From: Alloascoidea africana
Lineage: Eukaryota > Ascomycota > Alloascoideomycetes > Alloascoideales > Alloascoideaceae
Reading direction: 5' to 3'
Length of the DNA stretch: 64,000 nucleotides
Assembly: GCA_030581615.1 (NCBI GenBank)
Contig: JAKTTT010000005.1
Coordinates: forward strand, 453,055 to 517,054
Part shown: positions 9,656 to 21,046 of the stretch, one piece after another
Layout: every line of letters starts with the position of its first letter
Position numbering within the stretch: the stretch's first letter is position 1
Program-made: the position numbers and the translations under genes
Notes under the pieces: generated by a model
Seen by the model: the letters and a program-made list of their open reading frames with translations, nothing else
The model's database searches: none
Told to the model about the DNA's origin: nothing

Positions 9656-12600
9656 ATGCTCAGAGCTCTGCGAAGTCCAGCTTCCTCGGGCGTGCGACCC
9701 AGAATGCTCCTGCACCGTCTGGGCAAGCCCGGCTTCACAATCCCTCGACCCATGCTCCTTGTCTCCCGATGTCTCGCCACTACCGTAAGTACGAAAGCAC
9801 AAAATGTCAGCTTTAGCATCTTGTTGTTATTGCTGTTGTATTGGTACTTCTAACACGTTAATGATGTGCCAAGTCAAACGATGTATTCCTCCAATCCGAC
9901 AACGCCAGCTACATTGACGAAATGTACGCAGCCTGGAGAAAGGACCCCAATTCCGTCCATGTATCCTGGAAAGCTTACTTTTCCAACATGGAGAACGGAA
10001 AGATTCCAGCCACACAGGCCTTCTCTCCTCCTCCTACAATCGTCCCCACGGCTACTGGAGGAATCCCCCATTTGCAACCAGGTGCTGACCCCATGCTCCA
10101 GGAAGATGTCACTACACATTTGAAAGTCCAGCTTTTGGTCCGTGCATATCAGGTCCGCGGTCACCAAAAGGCAAAGATCGACCCGCTCGGAATCTCTTTC
10201 GGAAGCGACAAGACAAAGCCAATTCCTAGAGAATTGACCCTAGAACACTACGGCTTCACAGAGGCTGACCTCAGCAAAGAAATCACCCTAGGTCCAGGTA
10301 TCTTGCCTCGTTTCGCAGCAAATGGCGTTACAACAATGACTTTGGGCGAAATCGTGAATGCCTGTGAAAAAATCTACGGTAGCTCCTATGGTGTAGAGTA
10401 CGTCCACATTGTTTCAAGAGAACAGTGTGAATGGATCAGAGAGCGCATAGAGGTCCCTACCCCATACGCATACACCCAAGACGAAAAGAGAAGAATTCTC
10501 GATAGACTGATCTGGGCAACCTCGTTTGAGTCTTTCTTGGCCATGAAGTTCCCCAGTGACAAGAGATTCGGTCTTGAAGGTCTCGAGTCCTCAATCCCCG
10601 GTATGAAGGCCATAATCGACCGCTCCGTCGAGCTCGGCGTGGATGAAATCGTCATCGGTATGCCACACAGAGGCAGACTCAATATGCTGTCGAATGTTAT
10701 CAGGAAGCCGAATGAGTCCATCTTTAACGAGTTCACCGGTTCTAGCCCCGTCAAAGATGGTCCTGGTGATGTCAAGTACCATTTGGGTGCCAACTACGAA
10801 AGACCAACACCTTCCGGAAAACGTGTTAACCTCTCCCTTGTGGCAAATCCATCGCATCTCGAATCCGAGGACCCTGTTGTTCTGGGCAAGGTCCGTGCAA
10901 GCCAGCATTTGAAGAACGACGTTGGCAAGTTTGAAAAAGTCATGGGCGTTCTGCTCCACGGTGACGCCGCTTTTGCCGCGCAGGGTGTGGTTTACGAGAC
11001 TTTGGGATTCGCAGGTCTGCCTGCCTACTCTACCGGAGGCACAATCCACATTATCAATAACAACCAGATTGGTTTCACCACCGATCCCAGATTTGCCAGA
11101 TCCACTCCATATCCCTCGGATCTCGCCAAGTCCATTGAGGCGCCAATCTTCCACGTTAATGCAGATGACATTGAGAGCGTGTTCTTTATTTGCAACTTGG
11201 CTGCTGAGTGGAGGGCTACTTTCCACAGTGATGTAATTATCGATATTGTTGGATACAGAAAGTACGGACATAACGAAACCGACCAGCCTTCTTTCACACA
11301 ACCTCTTATGTACAAGAAGATTGCAGAGAAGAAGTCTGTCATCGACATTTACGTCGAAAAGCTCTTGGAGGAGAAAACTTTCTCAAAGGAGGATATCGAA
11401 GAGCACAAACAATGGGTCTGGAAGACTCTGGAGGAGAACTTTGTCAAAGCGAAGGACTACGTGCCCACCTCCAAAGAGTGGCTCGCATCTGCCTGGGACG
11501 GATTCAAGACTCCAAAGGAATTGGCCACAGAGGTGCTCCCCCACTACCCCACCTCCATCCCTGAAGCGAGCTTGAAGCGCTACGGTGATGTTATTGCCTC
11601 CTGGCCCGAGGGCTTCAACATCCACAGAAACCTGAAGAGAATTTTGAACAACAGGAAAAAGTCTACGGACACTGGAGAAGGCATTGACTGGTCCACTGGA
11701 GAGGCTCTTGCGTTTGCCTCGTTGGTCGAGGAAGGCTACCACGTTAGACTGTCGGGAGAAGATGTTGAGAGAGGTACTTTCTCGCAGAGACACTCAGTAC
11801 TCCACGATCAAGATAGTGAAAATACCTACACTCCACTCAAGCATATCAACGAAAACCAGGCCGATTTTGTTGTTTCAAACTCTTCGCTTTCGGAATACGG
11901 TGTTCTTGGATTTGAGTATGGTTATTCTCTAACTTCCCCCGATGCCCTTGTCATTTGGGAGGCCCAGTTTGGTGATTTTGCCAACACTGCGCAGGTCATC
12001 ATTGATCAGTTTGTGTCCTCCGGTGAGTTTAAATGGGATCAAAGGACAGGTCTTGTTCTTTCCTTACCACATGGTTATGATGGTCAGGGACCCGAACACT
12101 CCTCTGCAAGAATCGAGAGATACCTTGACCTGGCAAATGAGGACTCTAGATATTTCCCAACTGGAGACAAGTTGAAGCGACAACACCAGGATTGTAATAT
12201 GCAGATTGCGTATCCATCAACTCCAGCCAATCTGTTCCACTTGATGAGAAGGCAAATGCATAGGCAGTTTAGAAAGCCATTGGTATTGTTCTTCTCAAAA
12301 GCACTGTTGAGACATCCTTTGGCCAGATCCTCCATCTCCGAGTTTACCGATGACTCCAAGTTCAAGTGGGTCATTGACGATGTCGAGCTTGGCAAAGCAA
12401 TTGGCGAAAAGGCTGACATTAAAAGGGTTGTCCTGTGTTCTGGACAAGTTTACGCTGCTCTCCACCAGTTCCGTGCGCAAAATGAAATCAAGGATACTGC
12501 ACTCGTCAAAGTCGAACAGTACCATCCATTCCCATTTGAGCAATTGAGGAAGACCTTGGATTCATACCCTGGATTACAAGACATTACCTGGGTTCAAGAG

Positions 12601-12807
12601 GAACCGATGAATATGGGCGCTTACGGATTCATTGCACCCCGTGTTGCAACCGCTCTTAAGGAGACTGAACTGTACAAGGACTTCACTTTGAGATACGCTG
12701 GAAGGAATCCATCTGCATCTGTTGCTGCTGGTACGAAGAAGAAGCATAATGCCGAGGAGCAAGCCTTCCTCCACGACGCTTTCGATCTCGTGTATGAACA
12801 GCAATGA
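9656..12807 (+). CDS. KGD1: 2-oxoglutarate dehydrogenase E1, mitochondrial (one intron)
   Basis: Exons 9656-9784 and 9874-12807 give 1020 aa (yeast Kgd1 1014). This is the thiamine-diphosphate E1 subunit of the TCA-cycle oxoglutarate dehydrogenase complex in the mitochondrial matrix. Exon 1 encodes an Arg-rich, acid-free presequence ([20 protein letters not shown]). Exon 2 opens with the conserved [10 protein letters not shown] block and shows the family landmarks [30 protein letters not shown] and [17 protein letters not shown]. The 89-nt intron (GTAAGT, CTAAC, AAG) separates presequence from mature enzyme, phase 0. Strong codon bias toward C-ending codons suggests high expression. Confidence 0.97.
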
Positions 12808-13143
12808 TGAAGAACTTGACTGATGGCTATATTTATTGGCATGTTTAGAAAGGAAGAGCGCTTATATATAGAAGAGAGTGTGAGGAGTTTTGCATCGACA
12901 GTTGATGATTTTTATTTTGGTGATGCCTTTTAACGAATAACAAAAACGAAAAGCCCTGTGATAGCTTCTTACCCATTCGAATTTCGTTCTTCCTCGCATC
13001 ATGATGATACATATTTATACTTTTACTTTACATATTTACTCTTAAACTTATTTATTGGTCTGTTTGCCCAAGCCGTTATCTAGTTATCGACATTACCGAT
13101 CAAGCTGTAGCTGTATCCTTCAAATTGAAGGAGAAGAAGAAAA

Positions 13144-13578
13144 TCAGTCATACGTCACTTTTCGCATGGACTTTGAGGTTTGCAGTCTCGACTCGGACTT
13201 TTTAACTAGCAGCTTACGCAGGTTCTTCCTGTAGATCTCTTCTGCCTTTTCCAATTTCATCCCTTTCAGTCTCTTCTGTTCCTGAGAATGAGGGCTCAGG
13301 CACCCACTAGGAATGGTGTTGCACGATCTAGAAGAACTGTATCTACCCGTTTTAACGGTCTTTCGAGCACAGCACTGCTGAGACCAAATGTAATTATCTG
13401 AATGGCTACACACTTGTAATTTATTTCTGCACTGCTGAGCTTTGAAGAATAAGGCATACGCTGACAGTTTTTTTCTCACCCCTTTAATTAATTTGTTCTT
13501 GGCAGAACCCACTGGGCATTTGCTCCCTGTGTTTGCAAGGCAAAATAAAAACAAAAAGCAGGACAAGGCGGTCAGCAA
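13144..13578 (-). pseudogene. Possible HMG-box gene fragment (decayed or spliced)
   Basis: The frame is open but starts only at TTG; the nearest upstream in-frame stop is about 60 codons of sequence away with no ATG. Two parts resemble an HMG box: VRKKLSAYALFFKA (helix 1, compare LSAYALFF of HMG proteins) and QEQKRLKGMKLEKAEEIYRK (helix 3). The intervening 40 residues are not HMG-like in this frame, but a neighbouring frame reads ITFGLSS, resembling helix 2. Either small introns or frameshifts break it. Function is unknown. Confidence 0.25.
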
Positions 13579-14280
13579 AGCGGAAAATGCATGATGAACC
13601 GCAGCAGCCTTACTGGATGGATGGTTTGACTCTGCCCGAGCCCCTTTCTGCCCTCAGTTGGTGTTTACATCGTCATAGATATCCAGCTAGAGTTATCGGT
13701 CCCCTTTGCATGTTGATCATTTGCATTTATAAGGCTTTGCGTCCCGCTCCATTTCATTCTTCTCTTTTCTCCCTTCTCCTATACTCTTTTATAAGTCAGA
13801 CATCTCTTCTGTTTTAACCGTCGCTCTCTAAAGCTACTTTGCGTTTCTCTTACCACAGTCATTCATTATTTTCACACTTTACCTTTTAAGAGATTTATTC
13901 TGATTCTTTCGCTTTACATATTGTAAATTCTTATTTTGCTCCCAACATCTTACGATAAACAACACCAAGCTTAAAGGTATGATGGCCATTTGCTTCTGAA
14001 TGTTTGAGCCTCGAAGGAGCTGTAATATCGGTGCGAGGCGAAGCAGAACAAGAACTTGAACTCGGAATCGAAATTGTTCGATGCGGCAGGCACAATCCAA
14101 AACGACATACGATGAAACAGTTAAACATTCCACGCTTTCTCATGTTTGCCCAGCATTGCTTTTCTAGCTCGAACCGCTTTCTCGCACTGGCTTACAGACG
14201 CCCTACTGGGACCATGGTCCCTTTTTATCCGTTCTCGATCCTGAAGTTTAAGTCCACCCAGATCTACTTTTTCACCTTTG

Positions 14281-14308
14281 CTAACAGTCGTCTCTTGCAT
14301 GGTTTTAG
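14281..14308 (+). promoter_or_regulatory. Probable 5'UTR intron 3' end of SUN gene
   Basis: TTTGCTAACAG followed 18 nt later by GGTTTTAG ends 27 nt before the ATG at 14336. This is a textbook yeast branch site plus acceptor. The donor is uncertain; GTATGA at 13978 is one candidate. A spliced leader would explain the more than 500-nt distance between the TATA box and the ATG. Confidence 0.45.
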
Positions 14309-14335
14309 TTCTCTAACAATAGATCAAACCTACAA

Positions 14336-15667
14336 ATGAAGCTTATTGCCGTATCAAAACACACTCTAGTGTTGCTCTCAGCCCTGGCCCCGTTCCTGAC
14401 GCTGACGCCAGCTGCTCCTGCCCCAAACCCTGCTGGAATCCAGCACGCCCACCATCAACATAAGCGCGCTGTTGCTGTCGAGTATGTGTATCTCACAATT
14501 ACTGTTGATGGAGAAGGAAGCACCGTCATCCAGCCCTCCCTCTCGACCATTAAGCCCTCTACTACTCAGTCTGTTGAGGATGATGCCTCTGCAACTCCAG
14601 AGCCCACATCAAAGTCCAGCTCTAGCGAAGAGGAAGAAAAGCCCTTAACAAGCAAGGCAGTCTCCAGCTCGATCGAATCTGAAACCGAAACCGAAACCGA
14701 AAGCGAACCCTCAACGACATCGGAATCCAAGCCAAGTTCGACAACCAGCGCTGCCTCTTCTACCAAATCGTCAAGCAAGCCATCTTCTACATCTTCAAGC
14801 AAGCCTTCTTCTACATCTTCCTCCTCTTCTTCCAATTCTGGTGATATCTACGGCGATTTGGACTGGTACTCCGATCCCACCGAAGAATTCGAAGATGGTG
14901 TCCTTAGTTGCGACTCCTTCCCCGTTGGAAATGGTGTCATTGCCCTTGACCACCTTGGATTTGGTGGGTGGTCTGGAATTGAAAATGACGATACCTCAAC
15001 CGGTGGAAATTGCAAAGAAGGCTCTTACTGCTCATATGCATGCCAACCAGGCATGTCCAAGACCCAGTGGCCCTCATCCCAACCCGAGAACGGAGTTTCT
15101 ATCGGCGGTCTTCTTTGCAAGAACGGCAAGCTCTACAGGTCCAATTCCAACTCCAAGCACTTGTGCGAATGGGGTGTAGACGCTGCCTACGTTACTTCTG
15201 AACTCGACCAGTCCGTCGCCATCTGCCGAACAGACTACCCTGGTACCGAGAACATGGTCATTCCAACATATGTCAAGTCCGGTGGAAAGTTGCCTTTGAC
15301 TACCGTGAACCAGGAAACTTATTACGAATGGCAGGGACTCCCAACCTCTGCCCAGTACTACGTGAACGACGCTGGTATCTCATGGGAGAAAGGATGCGTT
15401 TGGGGTTCAGACGGCTCGGGGCTCGGAAACTGGTCGCCTTTGAACTTTGGTGCTGGCTATGTCAATGGAATTTCTTACCTCTCTTTGATTCCAAACCCCA
15501 ATAACTACGATGCCCTGAACTACAACGTTAAGATTGTTGCCTATGACGATGACTCCACTGTTAGCGGAGTTTGTGTTTATGAAAACGGAAAGTATAATGG
15601 CGATGGAACTGACGGCTGTACTGTTGGCGTTACTAGCGGGAAGGCTAAGTTTGTACTCTACAATTGA
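14336..15667 (+). CDS. SUN4: SUN-family secreted cell-wall protein
   Basis: 443 aa, related to yeast Sim1/Uth1/Nca3/Sun4 (GH132 family), glucan-modifying wall proteins needed for septation. A signal peptide (residues about 4-27, [18 protein letters not shown]) is followed by a Kex2-type site HKR near 42-44. A Ser/Thr-rich linker with ETETETE-type and SSSKPSS repeats spans about 80-170 and is probably O-mannosylated. The Cys-rich SUN domain fills the C-terminal 260 residues ([60 protein letters not shown]). Which of the four yeast paralogues it matches cannot be decided by eye. The flank downstream is very T-rich. Confidence 0.94.
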   Translation: MKLIAVSKHTLVLLSALAPFLTLTPAAPAPNPAGIQHAHHQHKRAVAVEYVYLTITVDGEGSTVIQPSLSTIKPSTTQSVEDDASATPEPTSKSSSSEEEEKPLTSKAVSSSIESETETETESEPSTTSESKPSSTTSAASSTKSSSKPSSTSSSKPSSTSSSSSSNSGDIYGDLDWYSDPTEEFEDGVLSCDSFPVGNGVIALDHLGFGGWSGIENDDTSTGGNCKEGSYCSYACQPGMSKTQWPSSQPENGVSIGGLLCKNGKLYRSNSNSKHLCEWGVDAAYVTSELDQSVAICRTDYPGTENMVIPTYVKSGGKLPLTTVNQETYYEWQGLPTSAQYYVNDAGISWEKGCVWGSDGSGLGNWSPLNFGAGYVNGISYLSLIPNPNNYDALNYNVKIVAYDDDSTVSGVCVYENGKYNGDGTDGCTVGVTSGKAKFVLYN

Positions 15668-18600
15668 AAATCAAGATTGGAATTGAGATAGATATTTTAA
15701 TGTTTTTGTTTCTTGTCAAAAGTTTCAAAATAAAAGCCAAGAAAATACCAAAAAAATACCAAATAAAAGAACGCTAAGAAATTCATCTTCAGCCTGGATT
15801 GATTGTTTAATTGCTGTTCTTTTTTGGAACATGTCTTAGTTTTCGTTTTCCGTTTTTAATGTTTCTGTTTTTGTTTTTGTCTAGTATACATAGTGTTTAG
15901 CAATGAGGCGTTTTCAAAAGAAAGGTTACTACTAGAATGAAATCGACAATCCATAGAAGCTGGTACGATCCAGGTCTTGTTTGGCATGGTTCTTATTTGT
16001 GTATAGCTCAGTGCTTCACAGTTCGACCTGCGAATTATCTCTACAAGCTCGCGAACTTCTTGAGCTGTTCAGTAATGTGGAATCCGTGTTACCATACGAT
16101 ACTGCTCAAGCCATACATATTGTGTAAACAATAGTGAGTTTGGGTAACTTCTGTTTCGTTGTAATCTGATCGAAGCGTTGTACCTGTTGGTCAAACGGCT
16201 ATCATATTGAGCGTTCACAAGAATTCCAAACTTGGCTTACTGTTGCGTTGAGAACTTCACTCCTGGAATCCAAAGCTAAACAGAAAGCGTCAGAAGCTGA
16301 TAAGCGCCCAGACTAGGTTCGAATTTGGGTTTGTGATAACCAGAGTTCAACGAGATATCTTTTGGGGATTGCTGTTTCCCCGTTTGTCCTTAATCGAAAG
16401 TTTTGAGATATCTAATTTCAGATGTTTTTTTGGACTAGACAGTTGAGCAAAGAACAAAATTCTACCGGTGAGTTTGCATGCTAATGAACCCAAAAACTCT
16501 TGCGGAAAAATCCTGGCTAAGGTCGAATTTGAACGAAACTTGTGCTTTCTGTAGAATAGCTGGAATTTGTCACAATCAATCATAAATGCTTTTCTATAAC
16601 TTCTAGTTGGGATTGAGCACCAACTCTACATGCAATTGCGTCAACGATTTCATGGTCTGGATAAAGATGTATTTTGCATCAATAATCTCTACCAGTCTTT
16701 GAAGCCCGAACTTCCTCTGAAGAGCTCCTAATAGTGATGTAAGATTAATTATTGCGTAAACACTTTGTGGAACCAATTGCAATGCTAAGAACGGATGCCT
16801 ACCTTCAAAGGAAAGAAAAACAAGTTACCAAGAAATTCCCATCACATATAGAAGCATATTTTGTGCTTATTCCAAAGTCTCGTTTTTAGAATAGGCTATC
16901 GTGACTTCATTCTTTAGGCTCTCTTCAAGCGATGTAGTGAGCCGCTTACTCAGAACCTAAGTAGCATCAAATAGCTAGGAATCCCAATAATTTAGAGATC
17001 TAGAAACATACTCCAAGTCTAACATTTCTGTTTTTAAATGCTTTGGCTTGTACAAACTCATAAGATAGAGGCGGGGCTGAGCTACATTCTCATCTTACCA
17101 TCTTTATCATTTTCGCCTCTCAAAACATGTCTTACTTATTATGACCCCGTTCCCGGTTGATGTATTGTCCTAATCAACCTACGGAATGATATTATTAAAG
17201 CTTTTGATGAGCATTAATAGACGATTACTCATGATCTCCTATGTCAAACCCCTCTTTCTAATTTCAAGATTTTACAATACGACAAACACCCTCCTCGGAG
17301 GCTCTCTCAAACCGTATCGGTTATTCGCTCCAGAAAAACAGCATACTCTACCTGCTGTGACCAACACTATTGTTTCTAACTTGGGCATAAAGTTGTCACT
17401 TGAGTTGTAAACTCTTAGAATTATCATCTAGGCTCAGAACATTCCCAAATTTAGCACTTGTAGATGCCGGAAAACAAAAACTTAAATTCTTTTCTAAGTT
17501 ACACCATGATGGACTTCTGTTTACAGTTGTTGTACACGCTGAAAAAGTGGGCACTGTACTTGGGTTATTCTTTACAGTCTGTGGCACAAGTTTTTTAATT
17601 GATAGAACCTAATTACGAGACACTAATGGTTAGCTATCACACGATAGGTACCGGGGAAGGAGGTTGATCTTCAACAAAAATACAATTCTTCATCAAAATC
17701 CTTGGGACCAATTGGTCCTGTATCAAAAATGTTGTGTCTTTTCTCGACCCATTTTGAGTGATGGATTTGTATCTTCCCTCTGTATACAAGAATCTCCCGG
17801 TTTTGGTAATCGAATCCAAAACTTGATAAAAGGCACCCTGCAGCCAATTGCTTTGACTAGTGTAGTTTGATCGCTGTAGTTCACGAAACTATCTGACTTA
17901 CTAGGTGCCACGATGCTTTTCATTGAGAAAAATGTCCTTGCGCTTCTGCATTCAAGATGAATAAAAGGATTGCGGCATAAATTTTCAACCAATTTCCACT
18001 ACCTGCGTGATATCCCTGGCTTTGATGAAGTTGATGCGTGGTTCAAACTGCGACAATCATCTTGTTAGCAAGACAGCATCACATCGGGCTGTTCCAAACG
18101 GCTGCATTTTTCCTTGCCTTGGGATATGTAACTAGTCCTGTTGGTACAATGAAATGCCACGGACAAACTATGAGCATTAGCTAGTATGTATGGGTGTAAT
18201 AAATGAAGTCAAAGCACCTTTAAAAGTCTAGGGTTGTCGCATTTTAAGCAGCAATTTGGAAGTGAAACAAAACGTTGTTGAACTCAGTTTCTTCTGTGTT
18301 ATAAATATATACTCTTCAATGAGCCACTTTTTGACAACCTAAGCTATTCAGCAAAGATTAGGTCTGGAAGATCACATTATTCGCCGGCGATTTGTTTTCA
18401 TTACGGGTTCATCAAGAAGCTAGATTTTTAGATACCGCGGTTTCTCGTCTTCATTTTTAAAGCGATATACTGCAGGAATCACACACAAAAACCAGAGCAA
18501 ACGCTTTCAGGGCAAAGAAATCAAGAGTAACCGCAAAGTGAAGTACAGGGGACAAATACTTTGCTTTTCCTAGATTTGGTAGGCTCGACATTGTATTCCA

Positions 18601-19919
18601 AAACTGATATATATGAAATGCCATAGCGCAAGTCAGAGTGCCTTTAAATAGTGCATTTCACTGTTGACAGGTTCATGTTCCTATCAGGGAAGAAGATTTG
18701 GGGATTCTCAGTATTTCGTTAATGTGTTCGGTTGAGGCCGAAAAGAAAGAATGACCATGGATAGCTGTGCTTGGACCACGAGCCTCTAAACATTTTCTTC
18801 TATCAACTTTTGGCCCAGCATCCAGTATTGTCAAATGGCAAGTTCTTGGGCAAAGCCAGTTAGCTTGAAAATCCGAACCATAGTTCTAATACTGTTTGTA
18901 GTCCTTTTAAGTTTGAGACTGTCAAATGAGAGAAGCAAACCTCATCTAATGTTGTGACCCTCGAAAGCTTCTGACACCTCATTCTGGCCGTAATATCAAA
19001 ATTTCTTTTGGAAAATACAGATAAAGATGTAAGAAATGGTTCTAAAGGAGTAGTAAAGCCGCCTACCCAAATTTACTATCAAACAGTAGGCAGATTAGAG
19101 CTAAGAATCTTACAGAGATAAAATCTAGTTATAGACAAATTGACCCGAAACATATCTGTCCCAGGTACTCTCAGTAAAAAGACATTCCTACTTACACTTA
19201 GAATTGAAATTCATCAAATCTCGCAAATACATCTTGATTAGCTGGAAAAAGAACGCTCCTATAAATCAAGAGTGTTGGGTTCTGAGTCTGAGGACGCGAC
19301 ACGCTGATCTTAAGAGCCAGTCCTTTAAGGGAAAGCAAGCTTTTCAATCCATTACAAACAGTGATTTCTTGAAAAAATCATTCAGTCAATTAACACTGCT
19401 GTAGCGAAAAGGAGGATGAAAAAGATTGTTTTTTCTGCTCTCAAGGGATTTGTTTCTCTCAGTCACATGCATGCTGGCAAACTTTTTTCCGTTTTGGGTG
19501 TTGCTGCATGTCACCCGAAGGAGGTAAAAACTAGACGATTTTACACTTTTTAACTGTTCATCAGAGGACAAAAAGAGAGCAAGATGTAGGCGTGATATGA
19601 GACGAAGGGAATTTTACAAAGTGCTTTCTCCAAAACCAATTCCAGTTCATAAAAGCAGGTGTTTTTTAAAATTCGAGCGGATATGGTGGATGGAAAAAGA
19701 GCAGGCTGGTTATGGCAGGCTGGCATATTATATCACCCTCCAACGCACCTGGAGCTGGATCAAGACGAGATAGATGGCAAAGGAGCCAACCTCGTGTAAA
19801 AATGATATAAATCCAAACAAATTTCTGCTTGCCCAATTATCCCATTTGTACTCCCATATTCTGTTGGCTTTAATCCTTTTGACTGGAAAGAAGTCGCATT
19901 AGAGGCACACATCTCCATC
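15668..19919. other. 4.2-kb gene desert
   Basis: No intact gene is seen on either strand over 4.2 kb, although neighbouring genes are packed 80-300 bp apart. Base composition is more AT-rich than in the genes. One coding-like relic lies at 16347-16805 (-). I see no tandem repeat array, LTR pair or tRNA. Part of it could be a centromere, a replication origin or degenerated coding DNA; the sequence alone does not decide. Confidence 0.6.
16347..16805 (-). pseudogene. Coding-like relic in gene desert
   Basis: On the minus strand a start-less frame runs from about 16805 to TAG at 16613, with conserved-looking helical composition (SLLGALQRKFGLQRLVEII, then DAKYIFIQTMKSLTQLHVEL). After two more stops a second open block (16583-16347) begins MIDCDKFQLFYRKHKF and stays coding-like for 78 codons. 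A C/T-rich stretch ending TTTGAAG just upstream of the first block resembles a 3' splice site. No family is recognised. It may be a decayed gene or part of a spliced one. Confidence 0.3.
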
Positions 19920-20963
19920 ATGTCTAACCTGGTGCTTTCTTTCAATGTGCGAAACTATACAACGATCAACCTCTATATCCTTTTCATCAGATTTGTCCAG
20001 TTTTTCTTTGCAGGTCTTATTATGGGCCTCTGCTGCTACCACATCCGGATAGCAAATGTTTTCAAGCGAAAAGTGACTGACGGCATCATCTTTACCCTCG
20101 TACTCTCCATTTTCACCATCCTCACCCTCTTTGCATACTGCATCAACGTTGTCAAACAGCTTCTCTGGCTTTTCTGGTGGGACGTCTCCCTTTTCGTTGC
20201 TTGGCTTCTCGCCTACTTCTGGGTATGGGATGTCTTGACATTCCCCTGTAAGCGGACTAGCGCAAACCCCTTTTCAGGGAATTCGTGTCAGAGAGATCAG
20301 GCGCTTCTGGTCTTTGATATTGTTCTTGCGGTTCTTTGGATCATCACCGCACTTATCGGAGCCTACTACCTTAGAAAGGCCTATATCGAGGCAAAGAAGA
20401 ACAACCCTCCGCCACAGCCTGTGCTTGTGGCTGCCCCCTCTGCTCGATCACACTCTAGCTCGTCCTCAGGATCGCACACCATTCCCAGGCCCCCTTCCCA
20501 ACAGTACTATCCTATTAACCAGCCTATAATCCCCCAACAACCACATTTGATTCCACGTCAGGATCCTATCATGCCACAAAATCACCACCCAGGTCCTTAT
20601 CCAATAAACACACCCGCAGCGTTTGGAGACACAAGGTCCACACGCTCCGACACGACAAAACGCAACAGCGGGTATCCAGATACAGAAGATAGGAAGAGCT
20701 TCCTTACGGTCCACACGGACAAAAACAGGTCTCGATCGAACTCTGAATCCAGATCCAGGTCAAGGTCAAGATCTAGACCAAGATCTGAAAAAAGCAGGAG
20801 TCGACCACAAAGTGACCATACCTTGCGAAGCAGCAATCGGAATAGCAGCGTGAATCCAGCAGACCTCGCCGTTAGAAGTCGTAGTCATAGCCGACACCAG
20901 GGCCATCCTGAGAACGACAAGGGAACTTTGGGAGAAAAGATTCAAGGATACTTTTTGGGTTAA
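19920..20963 (+). CDS. Four-TM MARVEL-like membrane protein with RS tail
   Basis: 347 aa. Four hydrophobic segments lie near residues 20-42, 55-78, 82-103 and 129-151, in the spacing of fungal MARVEL-domain proteins (Nce102/Fhn1-like), including the aromatic WWDVSLFVAWLLAYFWVWDV stretch. A pair of cysteines lies in the loop before TM4. The last 190 residues are hydrophilic: a Pro/Gln-rich part (about 170-240) then an Arg/Ser-rich part (RSRSNSESRSRSRSRSRPRS region near 270-300), presumably cytosolic and a phosphorylation target. MARVEL proteins organise plasma-membrane domains; that role here is inferred from topology only. It converges on the PDI-like gene, 83 bp away. Confidence 0.7.
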   Translation: MSNLVLSFNVRNYTTINLYILFIRFVQFFFAGLIMGLCCYHIRIANVFKRKVTDGIIFTLVLSIFTILTLFAYCINVVKQLLWLFWWDVSLFVAWLLAYFWVWDVLTFPCKRTSANPFSGNSCQRDQALLVFDIVLAVLWIITALIGAYYLRKAYIEAKKNNPPPQPVLVAAPSARSHSSSSSGSHTIPRPPSQQYYPINQPIIPQQPHLIPRQDPIMPQNHHPGPYPINTPAAFGDTRSTRSDTTKRNSGYPDTEDRKSFLTVHTDKNRSRSNSESRSRSRSRSRPRSEKSRSRPQSDHTLRSSNRNSSVNPADLAVRSRSHSRHQGHPENDKGTLGEKIQGYFLG

Positions 20964-21046
20964 ATTCATTTTAAAATTTCTGTCTTGTATAGCATAGCAA
21001 TAACGAATAGTGAATATGCATTATATAAAAACGCTAATAATTGTGT

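Larger units (their letters stand above)
12808..14335. other. Intergenic, with HMG-like relic and SUN-gene leader
   Basis: 1.5 kb between KGD1 and the SUN gene. The left third is the AT-rich KGD1 3' flank. At 13144-13578 (-) there is an open frame with HMG-box-like fragments, listed separately. To the right a TATA-like TTTATAAG (about 13726) and a long C/T-rich tract (13740-13880) mark the SUN-gene promoter, and a probable 5'UTR intron ends at 14308. Confidence 0.5.

Noticed and set aside
9092-9788. Long GC-rich open frames opposite and overlapping RAD5/KGD1
   Set aside because: They are shadows of the C-ending codon bias and GC-rich promoter; Arg/Pro/Cys-rich translations without domains.
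14004-14339. 111-codon frame before the SUN gene
   Set aside because: It spans the likely 5'UTR intron and its translation is unlike a protein; better explained as leader.
16310-16335. GGTTCGAATT resembling a tRNA B box
   Set aside because: No foldable T stem or other tRNA arms around it.
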